Source: Syntrophomonadaceae bacterium (GTDB taxonomy: Bacteria; Bacillota; Syntrophomonadia; Syntrophomonadales; Syntrophomonadaceae). Taken from it: a stretch of DNA of 5,964 nucleotides. The stretch lies in assembly GCA_028686565.1 (NCBI GenBank), contig JAQUBU010000149.1, forward strand, positions 1 through 5,964, read 5' to 3'. Below, one piece after another: positions 1 through 5,113 of the stretch. The notes under the pieces were generated by a model. It did not search any database. It had not been told where the DNA came from and saw nothing but the letters and a program-made list of their open reading frames with translations. A program made the position numbers and the translations under genes. Each line of letters starts with the position of its first letter. Within the stretch, counting starts at the first letter, position 1.

Positions 1-269
1 TAGCTGATCTGCAGGGTGCGGCACGGATATGGTACGCCAACCCCAAAGCCTTGGCTCCCAACTATGATCTTATGGGTTTTGCCGGTTTGATCGCCAAAAA
101 AGACCTGCAAGTGCTGAACGCAGGAACTCAGCAATTAAACCCCGATTATAAAGCACCGGTTGTTCCCTGGACCGAAAAAAACAAATGGCTGCTGGATGCG
201 GTTATTGTTTTGGTGGCAGCAGGATTTATCGCAATTATTTTAAGAAAATTCAGGCAGCTGAAAAAATAG
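1..269 (+). CDS. 3' end of unrecognised membrane-anchored protein (partial)
   Basis: The reading frame is open from the first base (codons begin at base 3) to a TAG at 267-269, so this is the C-terminal 88 residues of a longer protein whose start lies outside the window. A TTG at 51 is in frame but has no ribosome binding site and is probably internal. The visible part is a soluble stretch (about residues 1-60, with YANPKALAPNY and a proline-rich APVVPW segment). It is followed by one hydrophobic segment (about 62-80, WLLDAVIVLVAAGFIAIIL) and a basic tail RKFRQLKK. By the positive-inside rule this suggests an extracytoplasmic domain anchored by a C-terminal membrane helix. No Cys or heme motif is visible in this fragment. 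I do not recognise the family. A membrane-anchored periplasmic or exported redox protein is possible but not shown. Confidence 0.75.
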   Translation, partial: ADLQGAARIWYANPKALAPNYDLMGFAGLIAKKDLQVLNAGTQQLNPDYKAPVVPWTEKNKWLLDAVIVLVAAGFIAIILRKFRQLKK

Positions 270-399
270 AATTTGAATTTATGCTTTAATTTAAATAACT
301 CAACTTTCGTAGTTCCACATATTATGCGACATAACTAGTGTGCTTGTCATTGCTATGAAACTAGTGTGCTTGTCATTGCAAGAGCAGCGCCAACCTGTC

Positions 400-535
400 A
401 TTGCGAGCGCAGCGCGGCAATCTTCCCTCATAATTGATTACGGGTAATAACCCGCCACGGTAAACGAAAAGAGTCAGACCGTTTTTCATTTACGTAATCA
501 ATTACCGGGGAAGATTGCCGCGCTGCGCTCGCAAT
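400..535. repeat. 28-bp perfect inverted repeat enclosing further hairpins
   Basis: Bases 400-427 are the exact reverse complement of 508-535 (core GCGAGCGCAGCGCGGCAATC). Just inside, 431-442 (TAATTGATTACG) is the exact reverse complement of 493-504. Inside that are CGGGT-AATA-ACCCG at 441-454 and a partly paired GTAAACGAAAA/TTTTTCATTTAC pair. The whole 136 bases can therefore fold into one long cruciform or RNA hairpin on either strand. Confidence 0.85.
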
Positions 536-640
536 TATCACGGGTAATAACCCGCCACGATAAACGAAAAGCGTCAAGATCGTTTTTTATTTACGTAGTC
601 AATTACCTGGGAAGATTGCCGCGTCGCTGCGCTTCTCGCA
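441..640. repeat. Two tandem copies of a ~100-bp unit
   Basis: Bases 441-540 and 541-640 both begin CGGGTAATAACCCGCCACG. They stay alignable through to GAAGATTGCCGCG, differing at only a handful of positions plus one extra base in the second copy. The second copy then diverges with GTCGCTGCGCTTCTCGCAATG in place of CTGCGCTCGCAATT. This looks like a local duplication of the core of the palindromic element. Confidence 0.85.
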
Positions 641-860
641 ATGACACGCACACTAGTTTCATAGCAATGACAGGTTGGCGCTGCGCTTGCAATGACAAGT
701 ACGCTATTTCATAGCAATGACATATAAGATAGCTCGCGATGTTCGTAAATATGGAATTTTAAGCAGTTTATTTTATTGCTTTTTCGGGCTTTTCAGCCTG
801 TTCTTTTGGTCAGAAAGTTGAGTAAACAATCTTTATGTTTTTATATCCGTCTTTAATATT

Positions 861-1103
861 TTATAAATCTAATCGGTAAGCCCCGCCGATTTTCTTCCCC
901 GGTAAATATCCGTAGTAGCTAATAGCCTGAACGGGGCACTGATTTTCACAGCCATGGCATCCATGAATACAGTTTTCCGGCTGAACAACTACCGGGCCTT
1001 TCTCCTCATTCCATTCATATACTCCATGCTGACAAAATTCATAACATACCGTACAACCAGTGCAAATATCATAATTAATAATCGGGTACCATCCCAGATT
1101 CAT
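861..1103 (-). CDS. 2x[4Fe-4S] ferredoxin-type protein
   Basis: The 80-residue product carries two iron-sulfur cluster motifs: C14-x2-C17-x2-C20-x3-C24, and C45-x3-C49-x2-C52-x3-C56-P. These are the eight cysteines expected for two [4Fe-4S] clusters in a cytoplasmic low-potential electron carrier. Two details differ from the textbook bacterial ferredoxin. The first motif ends in CQ rather than CP, and the second has three residues between its first two cysteines and is rich in His and Gly (CIHGCHGC). There is no signal peptide or membrane segment. The ATG start at 1103 is set by a strong AGGAGG-type site at about 1111-1117. The gene is divergent from the marR-permease unit and convergent with the gene at 1-269. 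Its redox partner is not visible, and a role in metalloid metabolism is only a guess from position. Confidence 0.9.
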   Translation of the reverse strand: MNLGWYPIINYDICTGCTVCYEFCQHGVYEWNEEKGPVVVQPENCIHGCHGCENQCPVQAISYYGYLPGKKIGGAYRLDL

Positions 1104-1142
1104 ATTTTATCTCCTCCTGGTTTAGCTATTTTAAGGCAATAG

Positions 1143-1164
1143 GGGAAAGCGTAAGAACTTTCCC
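1143..1164 (-). promoter_or_regulatory. Leader hairpin upstream of ferredoxin
   Basis: GGGAAAG (1143-1149) and CTTTCCC (1158-1164) form a perfect 7-bp stem with an 8-base loop in the ferredoxin leader, about 40 bases before the start codon. A smaller CTATT/AATAG stem follows. No T-tract follows on the minus strand, so it is not an intrinsic terminator. It may protect or regulate the mRNA, or it may be chance. Confidence 0.35.
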
Positions 1165-1271
1165 AGTCCATCTTTATATGATTTTTCTATGAATGTCTTG
1201 TAATCCATAGTTATTTCTCACTTTTATTTACTATCTTTTCATTAATGAATACAGAATATAATTATATGATT

Positions 1272-1300
1272 ATGTTATTATCAAAATTTCTAGTTGTCAA
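1272..1300 (-). promoter_or_regulatory. Candidate sigma-A promoter of the ferredoxin gene
   Basis: On the minus strand TTGACA (complement of 1295-1300) is a perfect -35 box. It is followed 17 bases later by TAACAT (complement of 1272-1277), a 4/6 match to the -10 box. Transcription would start near 1265 and leave about 160 bases of leader before the ATG at 1103. A TATAAT further downstream is too far (28 bases) to pair with this -35. Confidence 0.5.
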
Positions 1301-1422
1301 TGACTTCTTTTAATTATTAACTTTAATCATTTTCAAAATCAGCTTTCCGAATTTTTTTGTGGAAGCATTCGTGGCTTCAAATATAAGCACAAAATAGTAA
1401 AATGAAAATAATTTTTAAAAAT

Positions 1423-1471
1423 AGTTGACGTCAGCAACTGTTAATCTATAATTAAGTTGTTGGCGTCAACT
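1423..1471. promoter_or_regulatory. Twin MarR-type operators
   Basis: Two 17-bp sites, AGTTGACGTCAGCAACT (1423-1439) and AGTTGTTGGCGTCAACT (1455-1471), each have the form AGTTG-N7-CAACT, a dyad typical in size for a MarR dimer. The two are also reverse complements of each other at 15 of 17 positions. Their centres are 32 bases apart (about three helical turns). The first covers the -35 box and the second covers the predicted transcription start, so binding should block transcription. That the neighbouring MarR protein binds them is inferred. Confidence 0.75.
1425..1452 (+). promoter_or_regulatory. Promoter of the marR-permease unit
   Basis: TTGACG at 1425-1430 (5/6 of the -35 consensus) and a perfect TATAAT at 1447-1452 are separated by 16 bases. 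Transcription would begin around 1458-1460. The promoter sits between and overlaps the two operator copies, which is the arrangement expected for an autorepressed MarR gene. Confidence 0.8.
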
Positions 1472-1495
1472 AAATTTATTAGGATGGTTAATATA

Positions 1496-1948
1496 ATGAA
1501 AAAGAACATACCGAATATTTATAATTATCTGCAAGAAATAGCATGGTATTTCGGCAATCGAGGCTATGATGGAGAATGTTGTGAAGATCTTTCGCTGGTT
1601 GAGTTTATGGCACTAAAAGCAGCCCATGAAAACAATAATCTTTCCATTCAGGAAATAGGAAGTACTATAAATTATACCAAAAGCGGAGCCACCAGAATTA
1701 TTGATCGTCTGGAAAACAAGGGTTATGTTAAGCGGGAACGTTCTTTTATCGACGGAAGAGTCTGCTGTGTACCGGTTACTGATAAAGGAACCCAAGTTAT
1801 TTCCAAAATAATCAAGAAAGATACCAATTATGTTGAAGAGTTGTTGCATGATTTGGAACCTCAAGTAGTCGATAACATTAAAACTGCATTGGAAATATTA
1901 TCAAAGTCTCTGCATCGACAAGATCGCATAAAGTCTGAAGGCTTATGA
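1496..1948 (+). CDS. MarR-family regulator with vicinal Cys pairs
   Basis: This is a winged helix-turn-helix protein of 150 residues. The recognition region is LSIQEIGSTINYTKSGATRIIDRLENKGYVKR (about 49-80), followed by the wing with the family signature DGR (86-88) and V-x-VTDKG (92-98). Flanking helices at both ends would form the dimer interface. Two vicinal cysteine pairs stand out: C28-C29 in GECCEDLS before the first DNA-binding-domain helix, and C90-C91 in the wing. These are plausible ligands for a thiophilic ligand such as trivalent arsenic, or redox switches. The ATG at 1496 is chosen over the in-frame TTG at 1457, because the TTG falls inside an operator at the predicted transcription start. 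AGGATGG at 1481-1487 is well placed for the ATG. It is the first gene of the permease unit, 21 bases before the permease, and probably represses its own promoter. The inducer is not shown. Confidence 0.88.
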   Translation: MKKNIPNIYNYLQEIAWYFGNRGYDGECCEDLSLVEFMALKAAHENNNLSIQEIGSTINYTKSGATRIIDRLENKGYVKRERSFIDGRVCCVPVTDKGTQVISKIIKKDTNYVEELLHDLEPQVVDNIKTALEILSKSLHRQDRIKSEGL

Positions 1949-1969
1949 TGACATGGAAGAGGTGTTCCA

Positions 1970-2857
1970 GTGAATACATTGACGAGTACAATTAAATATT
2001 TTTTCTTGATAACTGCTGAGCTTACGGTTCTGTTTCTAGGGATTAGTACCATTGTGGCTTTGATTCTTATGTATATACCTCAGGAGAAAGTTAAAAATTG
2101 GATGTCCGGCAAAGGGGTCTGGGGTAATTTTATAGGCACATTTATTGGAGCTTTGACACCTTTTTGCGCATGTTCCACGATTCCCCTGGCTCTTGGTTTT
2201 CTTGAAGCTGGCATAACCATCGGTCCTATTATGTCCTTTATTATTTCTTCCCCTCTATTAAACCCTATCATATTGATTATGTTGGTAGTATTGATGGGCT
2301 GGCAAACCACTATTATTTACTTTGTTGTAGTGTTTGCTGGAGCGGTTGTATTTGGCATTATCCTAGAAAAAACAGGCGCTGCCAAATTGGTTAAAAATGT
2401 CCGTATTGTTGGAGATGTACCAAATGAGGAAATACCGCTAGCTTTTCTAAGCAAACTAAGAGTATCTTTTATTAAAGCGTGGGGAGATTTTCGGGCGATT
2501 CTAATTTATCTGCTTATTGGCGTTGGTATAGGGGCGGTTATTTACGGCTATTTGCCACAAGATTTAGTATTAAAATTTGCTGGACCTAATAATCCCTTTG
2601 CCATTCCGATTGCTGCGTTAATTGGTGTTCCTTTATATATCAGGGCTGAAACCGCGATACCCATTGGTGTAGCGTTGATGCAAAAAGGTATGAGTGTAGG
2701 TGCTGTAATTGCTTTAATTATTGGCGGAGCAGGTATGGCAATTCCTGAGATGAGCATGCTGGCGAGTATTTTCAAGACGAAGTTAGTGGCAGCAATTATT
2801 GGCGTAATTTTTATTACCGCCGTTGCCGGTGGATATATTTTTAATATGATTTTATAA
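1970..2857 (+). CDS. ArsP/DUF318-family membrane permease
   Basis: The 295-residue integral membrane protein has roughly eight hydrophobic segments arranged as two related halves. The first half carries TPFCACSTIPL (about 63-73, Cys66 and Cys68) followed by GITIGPIMSFIISSPLLNPI. The second has the matching GVPLYIRAETAIPIG followed by GMSVGAVIALIIGGAGMAIPEM. This pattern fits the PF03773 permease family, which includes ArsP, the efflux pump for trivalent organoarsenicals in Campylobacter. Other members are linked to other metals, so the substrate is uncertain. The arsR-acr3 unit next door and the Cys-rich MarR upstream favour a metalloid. The GTG start at 1970 is fixed by AAGAGGTG at 1957-1964, 5 bases away. 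The ATG codons at 1945 and 1948 are out of frame. It lies in one transcription unit with marR. Confidence 0.88.
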   Translation: MNTLTSTIKYFFLITAELTVLFLGISTIVALILMYIPQEKVKNWMSGKGVWGNFIGTFIGALTPFCACSTIPLALGFLEAGITIGPIMSFIISSPLLNPIILIMLVVLMGWQTTIIYFVVVFAGAVVFGIILEKTGAAKLVKNVRIVGDVPNEEIPLAFLSKLRVSFIKAWGDFRAILIYLLIGVGIGAVIYGYLPQDLVLKFAGPNNPFAIPIAALIGVPLYIRAETAIPIGVALMQKGMSVGAVIALIIGGAGMAIPEMSMLASIFKTKLVAAIIGVIFITAVAGGYIFNMIL

Positions 2858-2918
2858 GAAATAACAATGCCAATAAATCACTATATTAATATAAAGATTA
2901 GAAAGGAGAATTTCGTTT

Positions 2919-3086
2919 ATGAAAAATCAAAATGAGAAAAAAGGCTTCTTTGAGCGCTTGACCGGAGGGAAGAAAAATAAAAAAAGTACCTGCTGCAGTA
3001 ATTTCAGAATAGAAGAGATACCAGCAGATGAATCTGCTGGTAAAAAAAGTGAATCTTCAAAGACAAATAATAATTGCTGCAAATAA
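2919..3086 (+). CDS. Small Cys-pair protein (55 aa)
   Basis: ATG at 2919 is preceded by a good ribosome binding site (AAAGGAG at 2902-2908), and the frame closes with TAA at 3084-3086. The product is small, basic and hydrophilic. It starts MKNQNEKKGFFERLTGGKK, then has a vicinal Cys pair in STCCSNFRIEEIP (Cys25-Cys26) and ends NNNCCK (Cys53-Cys54). There is no membrane segment. The gene lies 61 bases after the permease in the same direction and with no intervening promoter, so it is probably the last gene of that unit. It resembles in style the Lys-rich, CC-bearing N-terminal extensions found on some small thioredoxin-like proteins encoded beside such permeases, but here no thioredoxin domain follows. 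A metalloid-binding or delivery role is inference. It could also be a remnant of such a fusion protein. Confidence 0.72.
   Translation: MKNQNEKKGFFERLTGGKKNKKSTCCSNFRIEEIPADESAGKKSESSKTNNNCCK
3019..3042. repeat. Perfect 11-bp hairpin inside the small Cys-pair gene
   Basis: TACCAGCAGAT (3019-3029) and ATCTGCTGGTA (3032-3042) are exact reverse complements separated by two bases. In RNA this gives about a 10-bp stem closed by a TGAA tetraloop. It lies within the codons for IPADESAGK, between the two Cys pairs. On the plus strand it is followed by a run of A, not T, so it is not a sense terminator. Confidence 0.7.
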
Positions 3087-3198
3087 GAAAGAACATTTAA
3101 AGTCTAGTTTGCCTATTTTGTTTTGCGATATTGATAATACAACAGAGCTTCTTTACTTTACTTTCTCATTAACAGGTAATCCTCTTCAATAAAACATC

Positions 3199-3226
3199 TT
3201 GACAAATGCTTTTCCTGGTATATTAT
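3199..3226 (+). promoter_or_regulatory. arsR promoter
   Basis: A perfect TTGACA at 3199-3204 is followed after 16 bases by TATTAT at 3221-3226. An alternative TG-extended TATATT at 3219-3224 has too short a spacer. Transcription should start near 3233, inside the adjoining operator. Confidence 0.7.
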
Positions 3227-3251
3227 ATGATTATAATTGCATATAATCATA
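3226..3251. promoter_or_regulatory. ArsR/SmtB-type operator
   Basis: TATGATTATA (3226-3235) and TATAATCATA (3242-3251) form a perfect 10-bp inverted repeat with a 6-base spacer. It overlaps the last base of the -10 box and the predicted start site and ends just before the arsR ribosome binding site. AT-rich imperfect dyads of this size are typical ArsR/SmtB targets, so autorepression by the ArsR encoded just downstream is the natural reading. Confidence 0.72.
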
Positions 3252-3265
3252 AGCAGGTGAGTTTG

Positions 3266-3604
3266 ATGGAAATTGTGCATATATTCAAAGCTATGGCAGA
3301 TGAAACGAGAATAAGAATGCTCAGTCTTTTAAAATACGGTGAATTATGTGTCTGTGATATTGAAGAAGTACTAAATGTTCAGCAATCCAATGCATCACGC
3401 CACTTAAATAAGCTTAAACTGGCAGGGCTAATTGTTTCAAGAAAAAAATCCCAATGGGTCTATTACCGGTTTAATGAAGATATTTTTCACGCTTATCCAT
3501 TTCTCAGTATAATCCTTAATGATGAAGTTTCTAAAATTGAAATTTGTGAACAAGATTTTGCTCAACTGAAGAAGCATAAAGAAAGCAAGGCAGCCTGCGA
3601 CTAA
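3266..3604 (+). CDS. arsR: ArsR-family arsenite-responsive repressor
   Basis: The 112-residue product has the ArsR/SmtB winged-helix fold. The metalloid site ELCVCDI (26-32, Cys28 and Cys30) lies in the helix before the recognition helix. It is followed by NVQQSNASRHLNKLKLAGLI (recognition helix) and the wing SRKKSQWVYYRFN. This Cys-x-Cys placement is the classic As(III)/Sb(III) sensing site, where binding releases the repressor from DNA. Further cysteines at 94 and 111 could supply a third ligand. The ATG at 3266 is chosen, with AGGTGA at 3255-3260. An in-frame ATG at 3206 lies between the -35 and -10 boxes and cannot be on the transcript. The gene is followed by acr3 in the same direction after 102 bases, with no separate promoter visible. 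Confidence 0.93.
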   Translation: MEIVHIFKAMADETRIRMLSLLKYGELCVCDIEEVLNVQQSNASRHLNKLKLAGLIVSRKKSQWVYYRFNEDIFHAYPFLSIILNDEVSKIEICEQDFAQLKKHKESKAACD

Positions 3605-3607
3605 AAA

Positions 3608-3671
3608 GCAAGAAGGCTGTCTTGCTGTCAGAGAATAAAGCAGGGAGCAAAAGAGCCGTCATTTTGCTTTT
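3608..3671 (+). terminator. Weak hairpins in the arsR-acr3 gap (possible attenuator)
   Basis: GCAAGA/TCTTGC (3608-3613 and 3620-3625) forms a 6-bp stem without a T-tract. AGCAAAA/TTTTGCT (3646-3652 and 3662-3668) forms a 7-bp AT-rich stem ending in a short TTTT. Neither is a strong terminator. They could reduce readthrough or mark an mRNA processing point between repressor and pump. Confidence 0.25.
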
Positions 3672-3706
3672 GGCATAACAAATATAAAAGATGGGAGGTT
3701 AATATA

Positions 3707-4771
3707 ATGAGTGGATCAGTTACTCAAAAGCTGTCTTTCCTGGACCGTTATCTTACCCTGTGGATTGTGCTGGCTATGGTCATAGGAGTGGGTATGGGCT
3801 ATCTATATCCGCCAATATCCGCATTCTGGGGCCAGTTTCAAGTAGGCACTACCAATATTCCCATTGCCATAGGACTTATTTTGATGATGTATCCGCCCCT
3901 GGCCAAGGTTCGTTATGAAGAACTGCCTACAGTATTTAAAGATTTGAAATTGCTGATGCTATCCCTTATCCAGAACTGGATAGTCGGACCCATTGTTATG
4001 TTTGCTCTCGCGGTGTGGCTGTTGCCCGATAAGCCAGAATTAATGGCTGGAGTAATACTGGTAGGACTTGCCCGCTGCATTGCCATGGTTTTGGTTTGGA
4101 ATGATCTGGCGGAAGGCAGTCCGGAATATGTGGCGGGTTTGGTGGCTTTCAATGCTATATTTCAGGTTTTAACCTATTCTTTTTATGCTTATGTGTTTCT
4201 TACGGTAATTCCCCGCTGGCTTGGAATGGCCAGTATGGCGGTTGATGTTTCCATGTTGGAGATTGCCAAAAGTGTTTTCGTTTATTTGGGGATTCCTTTT
4301 ATTGCAGCTATCATAACCCGTACAACTATGCTTAAAGCTCGGGGACGCGATTGGTATGAGGCGAATTTTATACCCCGCATCGGCAAGATGACCCTCATAG
4401 CATTGCTGTTTACCATATTTGTCATGTTCTCCTTAAAGGGTAATGTTATTGTAACTCTGCCCATGGATGTGGTGCGAGTGGTAATACCCCTGACTATTTA
4501 CTTTGCATTTATGTGGTTTGCTACTTTCTTTATCGGCAAATGGATGGGGGCCGATTATGCCCGTAATACCACGATTGCCTTTACGGCCTCCAGCAATGAT
4601 TTTGAACTAGCCATAGCGGTTGCCGTTGCGGTCTTTGGAATTCACTCCAGCCAGGCCTTTGCTACGGTAATCGGCCCTTTGGTGGAAGTTCCGGTTTTGA
4701 TTGCTCTGGTAAATGTGGCCTTGTATTTCAAAAAGAAATATTATAGCCATGAAATGCTGAATGCCCATTAA
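3707..4771 (+). CDS. acr3: Acr3 arsenite efflux permease
   Basis: The 354-residue integral membrane protein of the BASS/Acr3 superfamily has about ten hydrophobic segments, the usual family length. It exports As(III) from the cytoplasm using the proton motive force. Recognisable signatures are MMYPPLAKVRYEEL (60-73), GLARCIAMVLVWNDLA (120-135) with the conserved Cys124, and the late helix SSNDFELAIAVAVAVFG with the conserved Glu300. Cys124 and Glu300 correspond to the residues required in characterised Acr3 proteins. Cys124 is the only cysteine in the protein. The ATG at 3707 has GGGAGG at 3693-3698. It is co-transcribed with arsR and followed by a terminator. Its DNA looks more GC-rich than marR, the permease or arsR in the lines I counted, which may mean a different origin. 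Confidence 0.95.
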   Translation: MSGSVTQKLSFLDRYLTLWIVLAMVIGVGMGYLYPPISAFWGQFQVGTTNIPIAIGLILMMYPPLAKVRYEELPTVFKDLKLLMLSLIQNWIVGPIVMFALAVWLLPDKPELMAGVILVGLARCIAMVLVWNDLAEGSPEYVAGLVAFNAIFQVLTYSFYAYVFLTVIPRWLGMASMAVDVSMLEIAKSVFVYLGIPFIAAIITRTTMLKARGRDWYEANFIPRIGKMTLIALLFTIFVMFSLKGNVIVTLPMDVVRVVIPLTIYFAFMWFATFFIGKWMGADYARNTTIAFTASSNDFELAIAVAVAVFGIHSSQAFATVIGPLVEVPVLIALVNVALYFKKKYYSHEMLNAH

Positions 4772-4795
4772 AAATACCGGCTTAGTAAGCTTAAT

Positions 4796-4842
4796 GCTTT
4801 AAGGATAACGCGGCGATAATATGTCCCGCGTTTCTTTAAAGC
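4796..4842 (+). terminator. Terminator after acr3
   Basis: A long imperfect stem is formed by 4796-4813 (GCTTTAAGGATAACGCGG) and 4826-4842 (CCGCGTTTCTTTAAAGC), with a 12-base loop. The GC-rich top AACGCGG/CCGCGTT is followed by the T-rich TTTCTTT. It starts 24 bases after the acr3 stop codon. The symmetric shape (A-rich left side, T-rich right side) would allow some function on both strands. Confidence 0.7.
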
Positions 4843-4879
4843 GGTCGGGTTCTAACCCCCGCCTCGTTGCAGCGGTGTG

Positions 4880-4902
4880 AAGAAACTGCTCCGCAGTTTC
4901 TT
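4880..4902. repeat. Perfect 10-bp hairpin
   Basis: AAGAAACTGC (4880-4889) and GCAGTTTCTT (4893-4902) are exact reverse complements around a TCC loop. It has no T-tract beyond its own arm. It resembles short palindromic dispersed repeats, or could belong to a structured RNA. Confidence 0.6.
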
Positions 4903-5005
4903 GTGATGCTTAAAAGCACAAGGAAAATATGTGTTTAAGTTATTGGTACGTGATTTATCCTTTACTCCTAACGCTTGGCGCATCACTTTTATTAAAGATA
5001 ATGGA

Positions 5006-5050
5006 AAGCATCTGGCTATTGAAAGACATAGCCAGGTGCTTCTTTATTCT
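5006..5050 (+). terminator. Strong terminator-like stem-loop
   Basis: AAGCATCTGGCTAT (5006-5019) pairs with ATAGCCAGGTGCTT (5028-5041) across 14 positions, with one G-T pair. The loop has 8 bases, and T-rich TTCTTTATTCTTT follows. This is a convincing plus-strand intrinsic terminator. Nothing clearly coding precedes it after the acr3 terminator, so it may be a backup terminator or the end of a small RNA from 4843-5005. Confidence 0.7.
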
Positions 5051-5113
5051 TTGCAATGCTGCACTTGAAGTCAAAGGATTACCTCCGGGGCAATGGCTAT
5101 AGCTGTATATTTT

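Larger units (their letters stand above)
345..722. repeat. Nested inverted/tandem repeat element (MITE- or REP-like)
   Basis: The motif TGTCATTGC occurs three times on the left (345, 371, 396). Its complement GCAATGACA occurs four times on the right (638, 664, 689, 714), always 25-26 bases apart, so the arms face each other. The left arm, with TATGAAACTAGTGTGC and CAGCGCCAACC spacers, reappears reversed on the right with one extra 25-26 base unit. The centre holds two copies of a roughly 100-base unit. GC-rich GCGAGCGCAGCGCGGCAATC-type repeats like this are, in my general knowledge, common intergenic dispersed repeats in bacteria. No transposase is present, so if it is mobile it is non-autonomous. 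There is no clear target-site duplication at the edges. Confidence 0.8.
270..860. other. Gene-free stretch dominated by a nested repeat
   Basis: No credible coding sequence lies between the upstream stop and the ferredoxin stop at 861. The flanking parts (270-344 and 723-860) are AT-rich and show no strong terminator. The best candidate is a short GGCT-TTTC-AGCC hairpin followed by TGTTCTTTT near 790-810, which is weak. The middle is the repeat described separately. The two bordering genes converge on this stretch. Confidence 0.7.
1104..1422. other. Divergent intergenic region (ferredoxin leader side)
   Basis: No coding sequence is credible here. The stretch is very AT-rich. It contains the candidate ferredoxin promoter (minus strand) and a roughly 160-base ferredoxin leader with a GGGAAAG/CTTTCCC hairpin. 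The plus-strand 62-codon frame covering 954-1142 overlaps the ferredoxin gene antisense and has no features of a gene. Confidence 0.6.

Noticed and set aside
345..722. CRISPR array, because of the repeats at regular spacing
   Set aside because: The 9-base motifs are too short, the intervening sequences are themselves repeated, and the copies are in both orientations.
954..1142. 62-codon plus-strand frame
   Set aside because: It is antisense to the well-supported ferredoxin gene and has no ribosome binding site or recognisable protein features.
1291..1306. AGTTGTCAATGACTT at the ferredoxin -35 as a third MarR operator
   Set aside because: It lacks the CAACT right half in register and matches its own complement at only about half of positions. 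The similarity mostly reflects the TTGACA box.
4841..4870. GGGTTCTAACCCCC resembling a tRNA T-arm
   Set aside because: The stem and loop sizes do not fit a T-arm, and no D-arm, anticodon arm or acceptor stem could be found around it.
4929..5102. 57-codon hydrophobic frame (MCLSYWYVIY...) with AAGGA just upstream
   Set aside because: It runs through the strong terminator stem at 5006-5041, the ribosome binding site is too close to the ATG, and the sequence resembles no family I know.
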